The notes under the pieces: generated by a model
What the model was told of the DNA's origin: nothing
Databases searched by the model: none
What the model saw: the letters and a program-made list of their open reading frames with translations, nothing else
DNA from: an uncultured Bacteroidales bacterium
Lineage (GTDB): Bacteria > Bacteroidota > Bacteroidia > Bacteroidales > UBA932
DNA length: 20,559 bases
Reading direction: 5' to 3'
Assembly: GCA_900322025.1 (NCBI GenBank)
Contig: ONYJ01000149.1
Coordinates: 1 to 20,559 of the forward strand
Position numbers and translations under genes: made by a program
Shown here: positions 1 to 7,639 of the stretch, piece by piece
Layout: each line of letters starts with the position of its first letter
Numbering within the stretch: position 1 is the first letter of the stretch

Positions 1-20
1 AGCGATAAACTAAATGTATT

Positions 21-38
21 TTATTCTTATTCTTATTC
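21..38. repeat. Three tandem TTATTC hexamers
   Basis: Three exact copies of TTATTC follow each other just downstream of the flavodiiron gene's stop codon. A weak 4-bp inverted repeat (CACT, AA, AGTG) at 38-47 lies between the repeat and the stop. On the minus strand this gives a purine-rich tail rather than a U-tract, so it does not look like an intrinsic terminator. No function can be assigned. Confidence 0.5.
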
Positions 39-51
39 ACTAAAGTGTAAG

Positions 52-1254
52 CTACATATTATTTTTGATGGCTTTGGCAAAGGCCACGGCAAATTCTTGC
101 AGAGAAGCTTCTACTTTTTCCGGAGTAGGGGCTCCGAGTGCCTCAACTACAGGAGATATTACATTAAGTTTGGCTTCTTCTGCAAATTGTGTGAGGGCTT
201 TTACACCGGCTCCATTCCAACCACTTGTACCAAAAATACCTGTTGTCTTACCCTTTGGCGACATTATTCTTATTTCGTTGCACAAGTGTTCCATCATAGG
301 GTGCATATATGTGTTGTAGGCACATGTTCCCAAAATAAAACCATTATAGCGCATAATATCGCTGAGTATATAGGAAACGTGTGTTCTTGAAACATCGTAT
401 GTGCGAATATTCTTGATTCCCTGTTCTGAGAGCTTGCTGCCAATCTGGTCTGCAAGGTTGGCGGTATTGCCATACATAGAGGCATATACAATAACAACAC
501 CTTCTTCTGCCTTGGAAGCAGCCCAATCGGAATATAGGCCAATTACTTTTGCAGGGTTTTCTTTCCAGATAACTCCGTGAGAAGGGGCTATTATTTTTAC
601 AGGTACACCGGATAATTTGCCTATGGCTCTGGTAACCATTTGATTATATTTGGAAACAATATTTGAATAATAGCGCCGCATTTCCGGCAAGAACATTTCT
701 TCAAAGTTGTAATCGCTGTCGAAAATACCTCCGTCTAAACTACCATATCCGCCAAAGGCATCGCAACTGAACAGAACGGATTCTTTTAAATCTAAAGTAA
801 CCATAGTTTCCGGCCAATGTACCCATGGCACACAGACAAATTTGAGTACGCTGCTACCTATATTGAGTTCATAGCCATCTGTTACCAAGAAAAAGTTCTC
901 TTGTGATATTCCGTAGTATTTTTGCAGCAATTCAAATGTTTTGGCATTGCCGATAATCTTTACGGCAGGATATTTTGCCAACACGCTGAGCAACATTCCG
1001 GAGTGGTCTGGTTCCATATGATTTACCACAAGATAGTCTAATGCTGCTCCGTTAAGAGTTGTTGCTATTTTAGATAAGAATTCTCCGTCTGAGCCATATT
1101 CTACAGTATCTATTAGAACATTCTTTTGGTCTTTTATTATGTAGGAATTATAAGAAACCCCATAGGGTATAGGCCAGTTGTTCTCAAACAGAGCTGTTCT
1201 TCTATCGTTTACGCCTATATAGGCTATTCTTTCTGAAATCTTTGCAATTCTCAT
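52..1254 (-). CDS. fprA: Flavodiiron protein (class A, oxygen/NO reductase)
   Basis: This 400-residue protein has the two-domain build of class A flavodiiron proteins, which are cytoplasmic and reduce O2 to water and/or NO to N2O with electrons from rubredoxin or F420H2-type donors. The N-terminal metallo-beta-lactamase-like half carries the full diiron ligand set: H79, E81, D83 and H84 in an HMEPDH motif, then H146, D165 and H226. A flavodoxin domain begins near residue 252, with the FMN phosphate loop at 257-265 (YASMYGNTA). There is no rubredoxin or flavin reductase extension, so a separate donor is needed, and none is seen here. The start at 1254 places MRIAKISERI directly before the fold. 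It lies 55 bases behind ligA with no TAnnTTTG box between them, so read-through from ligA is likely. Its usual role is protecting an anaerobe from oxygen or nitrosative stress. NO versus O2 preference cannot be read from sequence. Confidence 0.93.
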   Translation of the reverse strand: MRIAKISERIAYIGVNDRRTALFENNWPIPYGVSYNSYIIKDQKNVLIDTVEYGSDGEFLSKIATTLNGAALDYLVVNHMEPDHSGMLLSVLAKYPAVKIIGNAKTFELLQKYYGISQENFFLVTDGYELNIGSSVLKFVCVPWVHWPETMVTLDLKESVLFSCDAFGGYGSLDGGIFDSDYNFEEMFLPEMRRYYSNIVSKYNQMVTRAIGKLSGVPVKIIAPSHGVIWKENPAKVIGLYSDWAASKAEEGVVIVYASMYGNTANLADQIGSKLSEQGIKNIRTYDVSRTHVSYILSDIMRYNGFILGTCAYNTYMHPMMEHLCNEIRIMSPKGKTTGIFGTSGWNGAGVKALTQFAEEAKLNVISPVVEALGAPTPEKVEASLQEFAVAFAKAIKNNM

Positions 1255-1309
1255 ATTGTTAATAATTTATATGGTATTTGATATATATTTTACTGTTTTA
1301 CTCTTGTGT

Positions 1310-3376
1310 TCAGAAAAGCGTCATTTGCTCTCCTGCCGATTCTTTTTTGTTATCATTATTATCTTGTTCAGGGGCTGCTATCTTATAGAACTCTTCTTCA
1401 GAAATTATAGGAATTCCTAATTTTTCGGCTTTCTGCAGTTTAGCTGCTCCGGCTTTGCTACCTGCAAGGAGATAGGTAGTGGAAGATGTGATGCTACTGC
1501 CTACCTTTCCTCCATGGGCTTCTATATAGTGCTTCATAGTATCTCTGGAAACGGAATAGTTGCCTGTTATCATAATGGTCATGCCTTTGAGAACATCTGA
1601 AACTAAGGCTGTTTCTTCTGCTTCCAGCTTTACGCCTACTTCTTTCAATACCTGAATCGTGTGGATATGTCGTGAATCCTTAAACCAGCTGATTATTGAA
1701 TCTGCAAGCATTTCCCCAACATCTTCGATACTTAAAAGTTCTTCTTTTGTGGCGGATGCAATTGTCTCAATTTTTTTGAAAGAAGATGCGAGCGTTTTGG
1801 CAGTAGTTTCTCCGATATGCTTTATACCAAGAGCGTACAGCACTCGGTGGAACGGCACTTCTTTAGATTTTTCCAGTGAGTTTCTGAAGTTTACTACACT
1901 TTTTCCTTTCCATTTATCTAAACTCAGAAGTTGCAGGTCGCTTAGAGAATATAGGTCTTCCGGCTGTTTTATGAATTCTCTTGTACACAACTGATGTATA
2001 GCAACCTCCCCAATGTTTATATCCATGGCTTTTCTCGATGCAAAGTGAAGGAATTTACCCTCTATCTGTGGTGGGCAATCATCTGCATTGGGGCAGAAGA
2101 ATTTTGCTTGCTCAGGATCTTTTTCCAACTGTGTGCCACAAGACGGGCATACCTTAGGAAAGACTTCCGGTCTGCTGTCTGGCAATCTCTTAGAAATATC
2201 TACTCGAGTTATTTTGGGGATAATTTCGCCTCCCTTTTCTACATACACACTGTCTGATACCCTGATGTCTAAGATACTCATCTGGTCTGCATTATGCAAT
2301 GTGGCTCTTTTGACGGTGGTACCGCTCAGTTGTACGGGAGCAAGGTTTGCAACAGGGGTTACAGCACCGGTTCTGCCTACTTGATAGTGTATAGATGTTA
2401 TGGTGGTTAAGACTTCTTCCGGCTTGAATTTGTAGGCTACGGCCCATCTTGGGTTTTTGGAGGTATAGCCTAATTCTCTTTGAACGGCATATTGATCTAC
2501 CTTAATTACAACTCCATCAGTAGGGAATGGGAGTTGATGACGCTTGCTGTCCCATTCTTTTACGTATGCAATAACATCTTCAATGGTATTGCATGTTCTG
2601 GAATGTTCCGATATAGGCAACCCCCATTTGCGGGCATCTTTTAAGGATGTGCTGTGCAGCGAATTCTCATATCCCTTTGCAATAAGGTGATACAATACAC
2701 ATGCGAGCTGTCTGTTAGACACATCTTTAGGTGAGAGCATTTTCAGAGAACCGGCAGCAGCATTTCTTGGGTTGGCAAATAAGGGCTCTTCCTCCAGCTC
2801 TCTTTGATGATTGAGTTGTTCAAAAGACTTAAAAGGCATATATACCTCTCCTCTAATCTCAAATTCTTCCGGATAATTGCTACCATCTGTCAGTTTAACG
2901 GGGATGTCTTTTATTGTCTTGATATTGCGGGTTACATCGTCTCCTGTGGAGCCGTCGCCTCTGGTTAACGCTCTAACCAATATACCATTGCGATATAATA
3001 GGTTTATTCCTGTTCCATCAAATTTTAGTTCGCAATTGTATGTAAATGCGGCAGAGGTTGTGCTTCTGATTCGGCGGTCGAACTCCTGCAGTTCTCCAAT
3101 ACTGTAAGTATTTGACAAAGAAAGCATGGGGTGCAGATGTGCATATTGCTTGAATGGTGTGTTGCCGCTCTCGAGATCACTTCCTACTTTCAAAGTGGGG
3201 GAGTCTTCTCGCTTGAACTCCGGATATAGGTTTTCCAGCTCCATGAGTTCTCTGAGTAACAAATCAAATTCATAATCTGAAATTTGCGGAGAGTTCTCTA
3301 TGTAATAATGCTTGTTGTGAGCATTTAACTGGAGCGTGAGTTCTTCTATTCTCTGTTTTATGGCCGCACTGTTCAT
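1310..3376 (-). CDS. ligA: NAD-dependent DNA ligase LigA
   Basis: Bacterial replicative ligase that seals nicks using NAD+. From the chosen start (688 residues) the order is adenylation domain with catalytic Lys in KFDG (K118), OB fold, a Cys4 zinc finger (CPSC...C...C; Cys 410, 413, 428, 434), helix-hairpin-helix repeats, and a C-terminal BRCT domain starting near residue 595. All core motifs are intact and the length is normal for the family. The open frame extends 11 codons upstream to 3409, but a TAnnTTTG-type -7 box on the minus strand (TAAATTTG, 3397-3404) falls inside that extension. The start MNSAAIKQRI at 3376 therefore fits better. The gene is divergent from the phosphofructokinase and is followed by fprA. 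Confidence 0.96.
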   Translation of the reverse strand: MNSAAIKQRIEELTLQLNAHNKHYYIENSPQISDYEFDLLLRELMELENLYPEFKREDSPTLKVGSDLESGNTPFKQYAHLHPMLSLSNTYSIGELQEFDRRIRSTTSAAFTYNCELKFDGTGINLLYRNGILVRALTRGDGSTGDDVTRNIKTIKDIPVKLTDGSNYPEEFEIRGEVYMPFKSFEQLNHQRELEEEPLFANPRNAAAGSLKMLSPKDVSNRQLACVLYHLIAKGYENSLHSTSLKDARKWGLPISEHSRTCNTIEDVIAYVKEWDSKRHQLPFPTDGVVIKVDQYAVQRELGYTSKNPRWAVAYKFKPEEVLTTITSIHYQVGRTGAVTPVANLAPVQLSGTTVKRATLHNADQMSILDIRVSDSVYVEKGGEIIPKITRVDISKRLPDSRPEVFPKVCPSCGTQLEKDPEQAKFFCPNADDCPPQIEGKFLHFASRKAMDINIGEVAIHQLCTREFIKQPEDLYSLSDLQLLSLDKWKGKSVVNFRNSLEKSKEVPFHRVLYALGIKHIGETTAKTLASSFKKIETIASATKEELLSIEDVGEMLADSIISWFKDSRHIHTIQVLKEVGVKLEAEETALVSDVLKGMTIMITGNYSVSRDTMKHYIEAHGGKVGSSITSSTTYLLAGSKAGAAKLQKAEKLGIPIISEEEFYKIAAPEQDNNDNKKESAGEQMTLF

Positions 3377-3396
3377 TTGTGGTAAATACAATTTGC

Positions 3397-3404
3397 CAAA
3401 TTTA
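3397..3404 (-). promoter_or_regulatory. Candidate -7 box for ligA
   Basis: Read on the minus strand, the bases spell TAAATTTG, matching the Bacteroidota -7 consensus TAnnTTTG. The predicted transcript would start near 3390, about 14 bases before the ATG at 3376. No good TTTG -33 box is found at the usual spacing, so the call rests on one element. Confidence 0.45.
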
Positions 3405-3426
3405 ACCATTATTTTGAGAAAAATGG

Positions 3427-3434
3427 TACATTTG
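3427..3434 (+). promoter_or_regulatory. Candidate -7 box for the PPi-phosphofructokinase gene
   Basis: TACATTTG matches TAnnTTTG and lies 24 bases before the ATG at 3459. A TTTG occurs at 3413-3416, but its spacer of about 10 bases is too short for a normal -33 element. It is back-to-back with the ligA box. Confidence 0.45.
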
Positions 3435-3458
3435 CAGTGGTTTTAGACTTATTCAATT

Positions 3459-4691
3459 ATGCAAAAATCTATCGTGATTCTAACGGGTGGCGGTCCTGCT
3501 CCGGGAATGAATACCGTAGTGGGCAGTTTAACAAAGACTTTTCTAAGTAATGGTTATCGGGTTTTAGGCCTCCATGGTGGTTATAAGGGACTTTTTGTGC
3601 CAGACCCCAATTATGTAGAACTCGATTTTTTTAAGGCCGATGATATATTCAATCGTGGCGGTTCGTTTTTGGTTATGAGCCGCTTTAAGCCAACGCAAGA
3701 GGATTTTGACCATAATTTTAACCTTAAATTTTTTAAAGACAACAATATAGTTTTGCTGGTTACTATAGGCGGTGATGATACAGCTTCTACAGCTAACCGC
3801 ATTGCAAAGTTTTTGAAGGAGAAAAAATTTCCAATATCCAATATACATGTACCAAAAACCATAGATAACGACCTGCCTCTGCCTCAGAATATTCCTACTT
3901 TCGGTTATCAGAGTGCAAAGGGAGAGGGTTCAAGAATTGCGGCCAGCGTATATGAAGATGCCAGAACAAGCCATACTTGGTTTGTAATTTCTGCCATGGG
4001 AAGAAGTGCAGGCCATCTTGCTCTTGCCATTGGTTATACCAATCATTTTCCGATGATTGTAATACCGGAGATGTTCAATAAGAGCGAAATTAGTGTAGAA
4101 AAGATACTGGATATGGCTATTTCCGCCATAATAAAGAGAAAGATTCTTGGAATAGAATATGGGGCGATTATTATATCGGAAGGAGTTTTTGAAGATTTTT
4201 CTCCGGAAGATTTGAAGAATTTTGGTGTTAGTTTCTCTTACGATGAACACGGGCATCCTGAGTTGGGTAAAATATCTAAAGCTCAGATGTTCAACGATAT
4301 GCTTGAGGTTAGATTAAAGCAGATAGGGCTCAAGGTAAAGATAAGGCCGGTAGAAATCGGTTACGAAATCAGGTGCATAACTCCTCATGCATACGATTTG
4401 GTGTATTGTACTGAGTTGGGAATGGGAGTTTACAAGCTCTTTAAGCAGGGCATCACCGGCTGTATGGTTTACTTAGATTTGAATGGAAATATTAAATCTC
4501 TATACCTCAAAGATATGCAAGACCCGGCAACGGGCAAGATTCCGCCACGAGGGGTTAATATACATCAAGATAAGGTAAAGATGATATTTGAGTATATAAT
4601 GCATTATATCACGCCTGAAGATTATGAGCAGGCTAAGAAATATGTACCTAATCCGGAGAAATACGATTTCAAGAAAATACTGAAGTGGTAA
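3459..4691 (+). CDS. pfp: Pyrophosphate-dependent 6-phosphofructokinase
   Basis: Phosphofructokinase-family enzyme of 410 residues that phosphorylates fructose 6-phosphate in glycolysis. The phosphoryl-donor signatures are those of the PPi-dependent type. The sequence reads GGDDT at 104-108, where ATP enzymes have GGDG, and PKTIDND at 132-138, where ATP enzymes have Gly in place of Lys. In this family the second Asp of GGDD and the Lys of PKTIDND are known to exclude ATP and favour pyrophosphate. The N-terminal glycine-rich loop (GGGPAPG, 10-16) and MGRSAGHLA from 180 are also present. The reaction is near equilibrium, so the enzyme can also work in gluconeogenesis, and it saves ATP. The MATE and cytidylate-kinase-like genes follow on the same strand. 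The start is the first Met after a TACATTTG box. Confidence 0.93.
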   Translation: MQKSIVILTGGGPAPGMNTVVGSLTKTFLSNGYRVLGLHGGYKGLFVPDPNYVELDFFKADDIFNRGGSFLVMSRFKPTQEDFDHNFNLKFFKDNNIVLLVTIGGDDTASTANRIAKFLKEKKFPISNIHVPKTIDNDLPLPQNIPTFGYQSAKGEGSRIAASVYEDARTSHTWFVISAMGRSAGHLALAIGYTNHFPMIVIPEMFNKSEISVEKILDMAISAIIKRKILGIEYGAIIISEGVFEDFSPEDLKNFGVSFSYDEHGHPELGKISKAQMFNDMLEVRLKQIGLKVKIRPVEIGYEIRCITPHAYDLVYCTELGMGVYKLFKQGITGCMVYLDLNGNIKSLYLKDMQDPATGKIPPRGVNIHQDKVKMIFEYIMHYITPEDYEQAKKYVPNPEKYDFKKILKW

Positions 4692-4698
4692 ATCTTAG

Positions 4699-4771
4699 AG
4701 CCATCTTGGAGGTTCGAACTCCAGACCTACGCGTTACGAATGCGTTGCTCTACCTACTGAGCTAAGATGGC
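4699..4771 (-). tRNA. tRNA-Thr (anticodon CGT)
   Basis: The minus strand folds into a complete 73-base cloverleaf. The acceptor is GCCATCT/AGATGGC with all 7 pairs, the D stem is GCTC/GAGC, the T arm is TGGAG-TTCGAAC-CTCCA, and the variable loop has 5 bases. The anticodon loop is TTCGTAA, complementary to 4734-4740, giving anticodon CGT, which reads ACG (Thr). G1-C72 and C2-G71 agree with threonine identity. The anticodon stem has one A31-C39 mismatch. The 3' CCA is not encoded, as is common in Bacteroidota. The gene lies antisense in the 109-base gap between two plus-strand genes and points at the 3' end of pfp, 7 bases away. The 3' trailer (4692-4698) contains CTAAGAT, complementary to tRNA bases 4-10. 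Confidence 0.95.
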
Positions 4772-4781
4772 AAATACGGTG

Positions 4782-4789
4782 CAAAAGTA
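4782..4789 (-). promoter_or_regulatory. Candidate -7 box for tRNA-Thr
   Basis: Minus-strand TACTTTTG matches TAnnTTTG and ends 10 bases before the first tRNA base, the expected distance for a short 5' leader. The box lies within the 29 bases separating the tRNA from the MATE start codon. No clear -33 TTTG is visible at 19-21 bases. Confidence 0.5.
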
Positions 4790-4800
4790 ATAATTTTTTT

Positions 4801-6183
4801 ATGGCAGTAGTAATTCCAACCGAACTTGGTACGGAAAAAGTACCTAAGTTGCTGAAACAGTATGCTGTTCCCGCTATCATTGCAATGACCGCCTCTTCTT
4901 TGTACAATATGTGCGACAGTATATTTATAGGTCAAGGAGTGGGTTCTATGGCTCTTGCCGGTCTGGCATTGACATTTCCTATAATGAATCTAAGTGCGGC
5001 AGTAGGTACTTTGGTTGGGGTAGGTGCTGCTACGCTAATAAGTGTTCTCTTAGGTCAGAAAAATTACGATACGGCCAATAAGGTATTGGGTAATTCTGTG
5101 GTACTTAATATAATAACCGGGGTTTCTTTTGCTGCTGTAATCATAGCCTTCTTAGATCCGATACTCTATTTCTTTGGAGCAAGCGAAAATACGATTACAT
5201 ACGCCAGAGAATATATGTTTATTATATTGCTGGGCAATGTTGTAACACATCTGTACTTTGGTTTGAATGCAATAGTTCGTGTTATGGGGTTTCCCAAAAA
5301 AGCTATGGTGGCCACTATTTTTACGGTTATCATAAACTTTGTATTAGACTATGCCTTTATTTTTTTGTTTAAATGGGGAATACAAGGTGCGGCGCTGGCA
5401 ACGGTAATATCTCAGTTCTTAGCCATGCTCTATGTGTTTAAGTTAGTGTCAGATAAGAAGATGGTAATTCATCTGCATAGAGGAATATATCGTCTGAAAA
5501 AGAAAATAATCAGCCAGACTTTTGCCATAGGTTTAGCGCCTTTTCTGATGAACGCCTGTTCCTGCATAATTGTAATAGTGTTTAATAAGCAGTTATTCAA
5601 ATATGGTGGAGATCTGGCAATAGGTGCTTTTGGAATCATAAACCGTTTGAGCTTTATTGCGATTATGATAGTAATGGGTATAAATCAGGGTATGCAGCCG
5701 ATAGCCGGTTATAATTATGGGGCCAGAAAGCACGACAGGGTTTCCGAGGTGCTTAGGATTTCTATTATATGGGCAAGTGTTATAACAACCCTGTTCTTTA
5801 TTATTACAGAGCTTTTTCCAAAACAACTTGCAGAGATTTTTACAGACGACCAAATTCTTATACATCACACTATAAGAGGTTTACGAATCAGTTTTATGGC
5901 TTTCCCTATTATAGGCTTCCAGATGGTAGCCTCCACTTTCTTCCAGAGCATAGGTAAGGCAAAAAAGGCTATTTTTCTTTCTTTGAGCAGACAGGTTATT
6001 TGTCTGTTGCCGCTGTTATTGATACTTCCGCCTATAATTAAGATAGATGGTGTGTGGTGGAGCCTGCCTATTTCGGATTTGTTGGCAAGCTTGATAACGG
6101 CTTGGTTAATCATTGTACAAAAGAGAGAATTTGCGGCAAGTTTAGAATCGGATAAAGAAAGTATTGCAGCAGAAAACAGATAA
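4801..6183 (+). CDS. MATE family efflux transporter
   Basis: Inner-membrane antiporter of 460 residues, the usual size for the multidrug and toxic compound extrusion family, with about 12 hydrophobic segments in two six-helix halves. It probably exports cationic drugs or metabolites in exchange for Na+ or H+. Family landmarks are ASSLYNMCDSIFIG near 31-44, the LALTFP stretch near 55-60, and GYNYGARKHDRV in the second half, the typical loop after helix 7 or 8. It resembles the DinF/MepA branch of Bacteroidales. The start at 4801 gives the expected short cytoplasmic leader. No TAnnTTTG box faces it, so it probably depends on read-through from pfp across the antisense tRNA. The next gene begins 12 bases after its stop. 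Substrate unknown. Confidence 0.92.
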   Translation: MAVVIPTELGTEKVPKLLKQYAVPAIIAMTASSLYNMCDSIFIGQGVGSMALAGLALTFPIMNLSAAVGTLVGVGAATLISVLLGQKNYDTANKVLGNSVVLNIITGVSFAAVIIAFLDPILYFFGASENTITYAREYMFIILLGNVVTHLYFGLNAIVRVMGFPKKAMVATIFTVIINFVLDYAFIFLFKWGIQGAALATVISQFLAMLYVFKLVSDKKMVIHLHRGIYRLKKKIISQTFAIGLAPFLMNACSCIIVIVFNKQLFKYGGDLAIGAFGIINRLSFIAIMIVMGINQGMQPIAGYNYGARKHDRVSEVLRISIIWASVITTLFFIITELFPKQLAEIFTDDQILIHHTIRGLRISFMAFPIIGFQMVASTFFQSIGKAKKAIFLSLSRQVICLLPLLLILPPIIKIDGVWWSLPISDLLASLITAWLIIVQKREFAASLESDKESIAAENR

Positions 6184-6195
6184 AGAGAGTACAAA

Positions 6196-6837
6196 ATGGA
6201 AAAGAATGTTCATATCAATATAGGACGGCAGATAGGAGCCGGAGGTTTGGCAGTAGCTAAGGAGCTTGGGAGGAGGCTTGGAATAAAGGTTTACGACAAA
6301 GAACTGGTAAGTCTTGCCGCAAAGGAGTGTGGACTGGAGCGTTCCATAATAGAAGGAGCAGACGAGAAAGATAATCTGAGCCTGAGCTCCACCTTCAGCT
6401 TTTCTTCTTTTGCGGATGCCATAGCCAATGCATTTAATTCAAATGTAATTAATGGAAATACATTATTTCAGATACAGAGTAATGTTATAAGAAAGGTGGC
6501 GGAAGAGGGCTCTACCATATTCCTTGGCAGGTGTGCAGACTATGTGCTCAGGGATTTTCCTTTGTGCCTTAATGTATTTATAACAGCCTCAATGGCAGAC
6601 AGAATTAAGCGTATAAGAGAATGCGGCAGATTAGAAAATCCTGAAAAATATACAGATAGCAAGATAGAAGCACTGCTTCTTAAAGGCGACCGCAAGCGTG
6701 CATCGTATTATGGCGATTATTCTTTCAAAACATGGGGGGCGGCGGCATCTTATGATTTATGCCTTAATTCCTCGCTATTGGGTATTGAGGGTTGTGCCGA
6801 CATTATCGAAGATGCAGTAAAGCGTCGTCTGCTTTGA
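6196..6837 (+). CDS. Cytidylate-kinase-like P-loop protein
   Basis: A 213-residue protein of the cytidylate-kinase-like family (Pfam Cytidylate_kin2 type), distinct from housekeeping Cmk. It opens with a nucleotide-binding-like segment GRQIGAGG at 10-17, followed by LGIKVYDKELV, the typical second strand and helix. The middle has EEGSTIFLGRCADYVL and the C-terminal half is basic, with RIKRIRE and GDRKRASYY. The last two resemble the lid and phosphate-binding region of nucleoside monophosphate kinases. The physiological substrate of this subfamily is not established, so I do not claim CMP kinase activity. It starts 12 bases after the MATE stop, suggesting one transcript, and its last 35 bases overlap the end of the convergent HAD gene. 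Confidence 0.85.
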   Translation: MEKNVHINIGRQIGAGGLAVAKELGRRLGIKVYDKELVSLAAKECGLERSIIEGADEKDNLSLSSTFSFSSFADAIANAFNSNVINGNTLFQIQSNVIRKVAEEGSTIFLGRCADYVLRDFPLCLNVFITASMADRIKRIRECGRLENPEKYTDSKIEALLLKGDRKRASYYGDYSFKTWGAAASYDLCLNSSLLGIEGCADIIEDAVKRRLL

Positions 6838-7639
6838 TTTTGCGTATAAGTTTAGATACAATATCTTCTACAAGACTTCCTTTACTATAGTCTGCAGGGC
6901 AGATAAAATTTACACGTTGTTGCTCATATAATCTGGAGGCCACCTTTTTAGAGGCGTTGGTGTTGTTGAATACAGCTATTGAGGTGCCCCCGAGCTGGCG
7001 GGTTAGCTTCATGCAAGGAACATCAGTTTCTCCATCGCCGAGATATATCATATTTGAGAAAGAGACTCTCTTTTCGTCTTCAGGTACAGAGGAATTGATT
7101 TTTTCGCTGTCGTGAATATTCAAGATTCCTTTATTTATCTTAAACAGAAACTGAGTTTTATTTGTATAGTTTACGGCAGAGGCAGGCCATACGGCTACTC
7201 CTTTGCTATTGTAGTAGAACGAGCTGGCGAATATAGCTTTGAAGTGCTTGGCTATTTTGGTGCCTTCCATAATTTCCAATAAGCCAGATGAGTTTATGTA
7301 GTGCTCTACTTCAACTCCTTCCTGCTTTCCTATGGTATTGATTCGTTGAAACCAAGTTTCCACTCCTTTGAAAAAGGTAATGTCTTTGCCAAAGTTACGC
7401 AGGTTCTCTCTGGTGAGTTTGATGCCCTTTTTTTCTGCTTCCTGAAGCATTAGCAGCATGTAGATAAGTACTCCATCGGCATCTTGCCTTTGAGCCATTT
7501 TATGAGTTTCGCCCCAGAATTCATCCTTGTTTTTACCTACAGAGCTGATAAAAGAATACTCTTGCATATTACCCGGCGCAAGAGTTCCATCAAAATCGTA
7601 TATCAGTGCCACTATGGGCTTTTCAGTTTTCTTGTTCAT
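6803..7639 (-). CDS. HAD-superfamily phosphatase
   Basis: Haloacid dehalogenase-fold hydrolase of 278 residues, probably a cytoplasmic phosphomonoesterase. Motif I is DFDGT with nucleophile D15 and acid/base D17. Motif II is the Ser in INSSG near 118, Lys 161 is a plausible motif III, and motif IV is GDGETD at 201-206. The cap lies between motifs I and II, with a helical stretch at about 25-100. No subfamily name can be assigned. The gene is the last of a WYL/HisA-like/HAD unit. Its start overlaps the end of the HisA-like gene by 17 bases, which implies translational coupling. The 3' end overlaps the convergent kinase-like gene by 35 bases. The substrate may be a sugar phosphate related to whatever the HisA-like protein binds, but that is inference from context only. 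Confidence 0.85.
   Translation of the reverse strand: MNKKTEKPIVALIYDFDGTLAPGNMQEYSFISSVGKNKDEFWGETHKMAQRQDADGVLIYMLLMLQEAEKKGIKLTRENLRNFGKDITFFKGVETWFQRINTIGKQEGVEVEHYINSSGLLEIMEGTKIAKHFKAIFASSFYYNSKGVAVWPASAVNYTNKTQFLFKINKGILNIHDSEKINSSVPEDEKRVSFSNMIYLGDGETDVPCMKLTRQLGGTSIAVFNNTNASKKVASRLYEQQRVNFICPADYSKGSLVEDIVSKLIRKIKADDALLHLR

Noticed and set aside
6814..6840. Possible bidirectional terminator (AAAGC-N7-GCTTT followed by GATTTT)
   Set aside because: Only a 5-bp, mostly AT stem with a short interrupted T run. Too weak to call.
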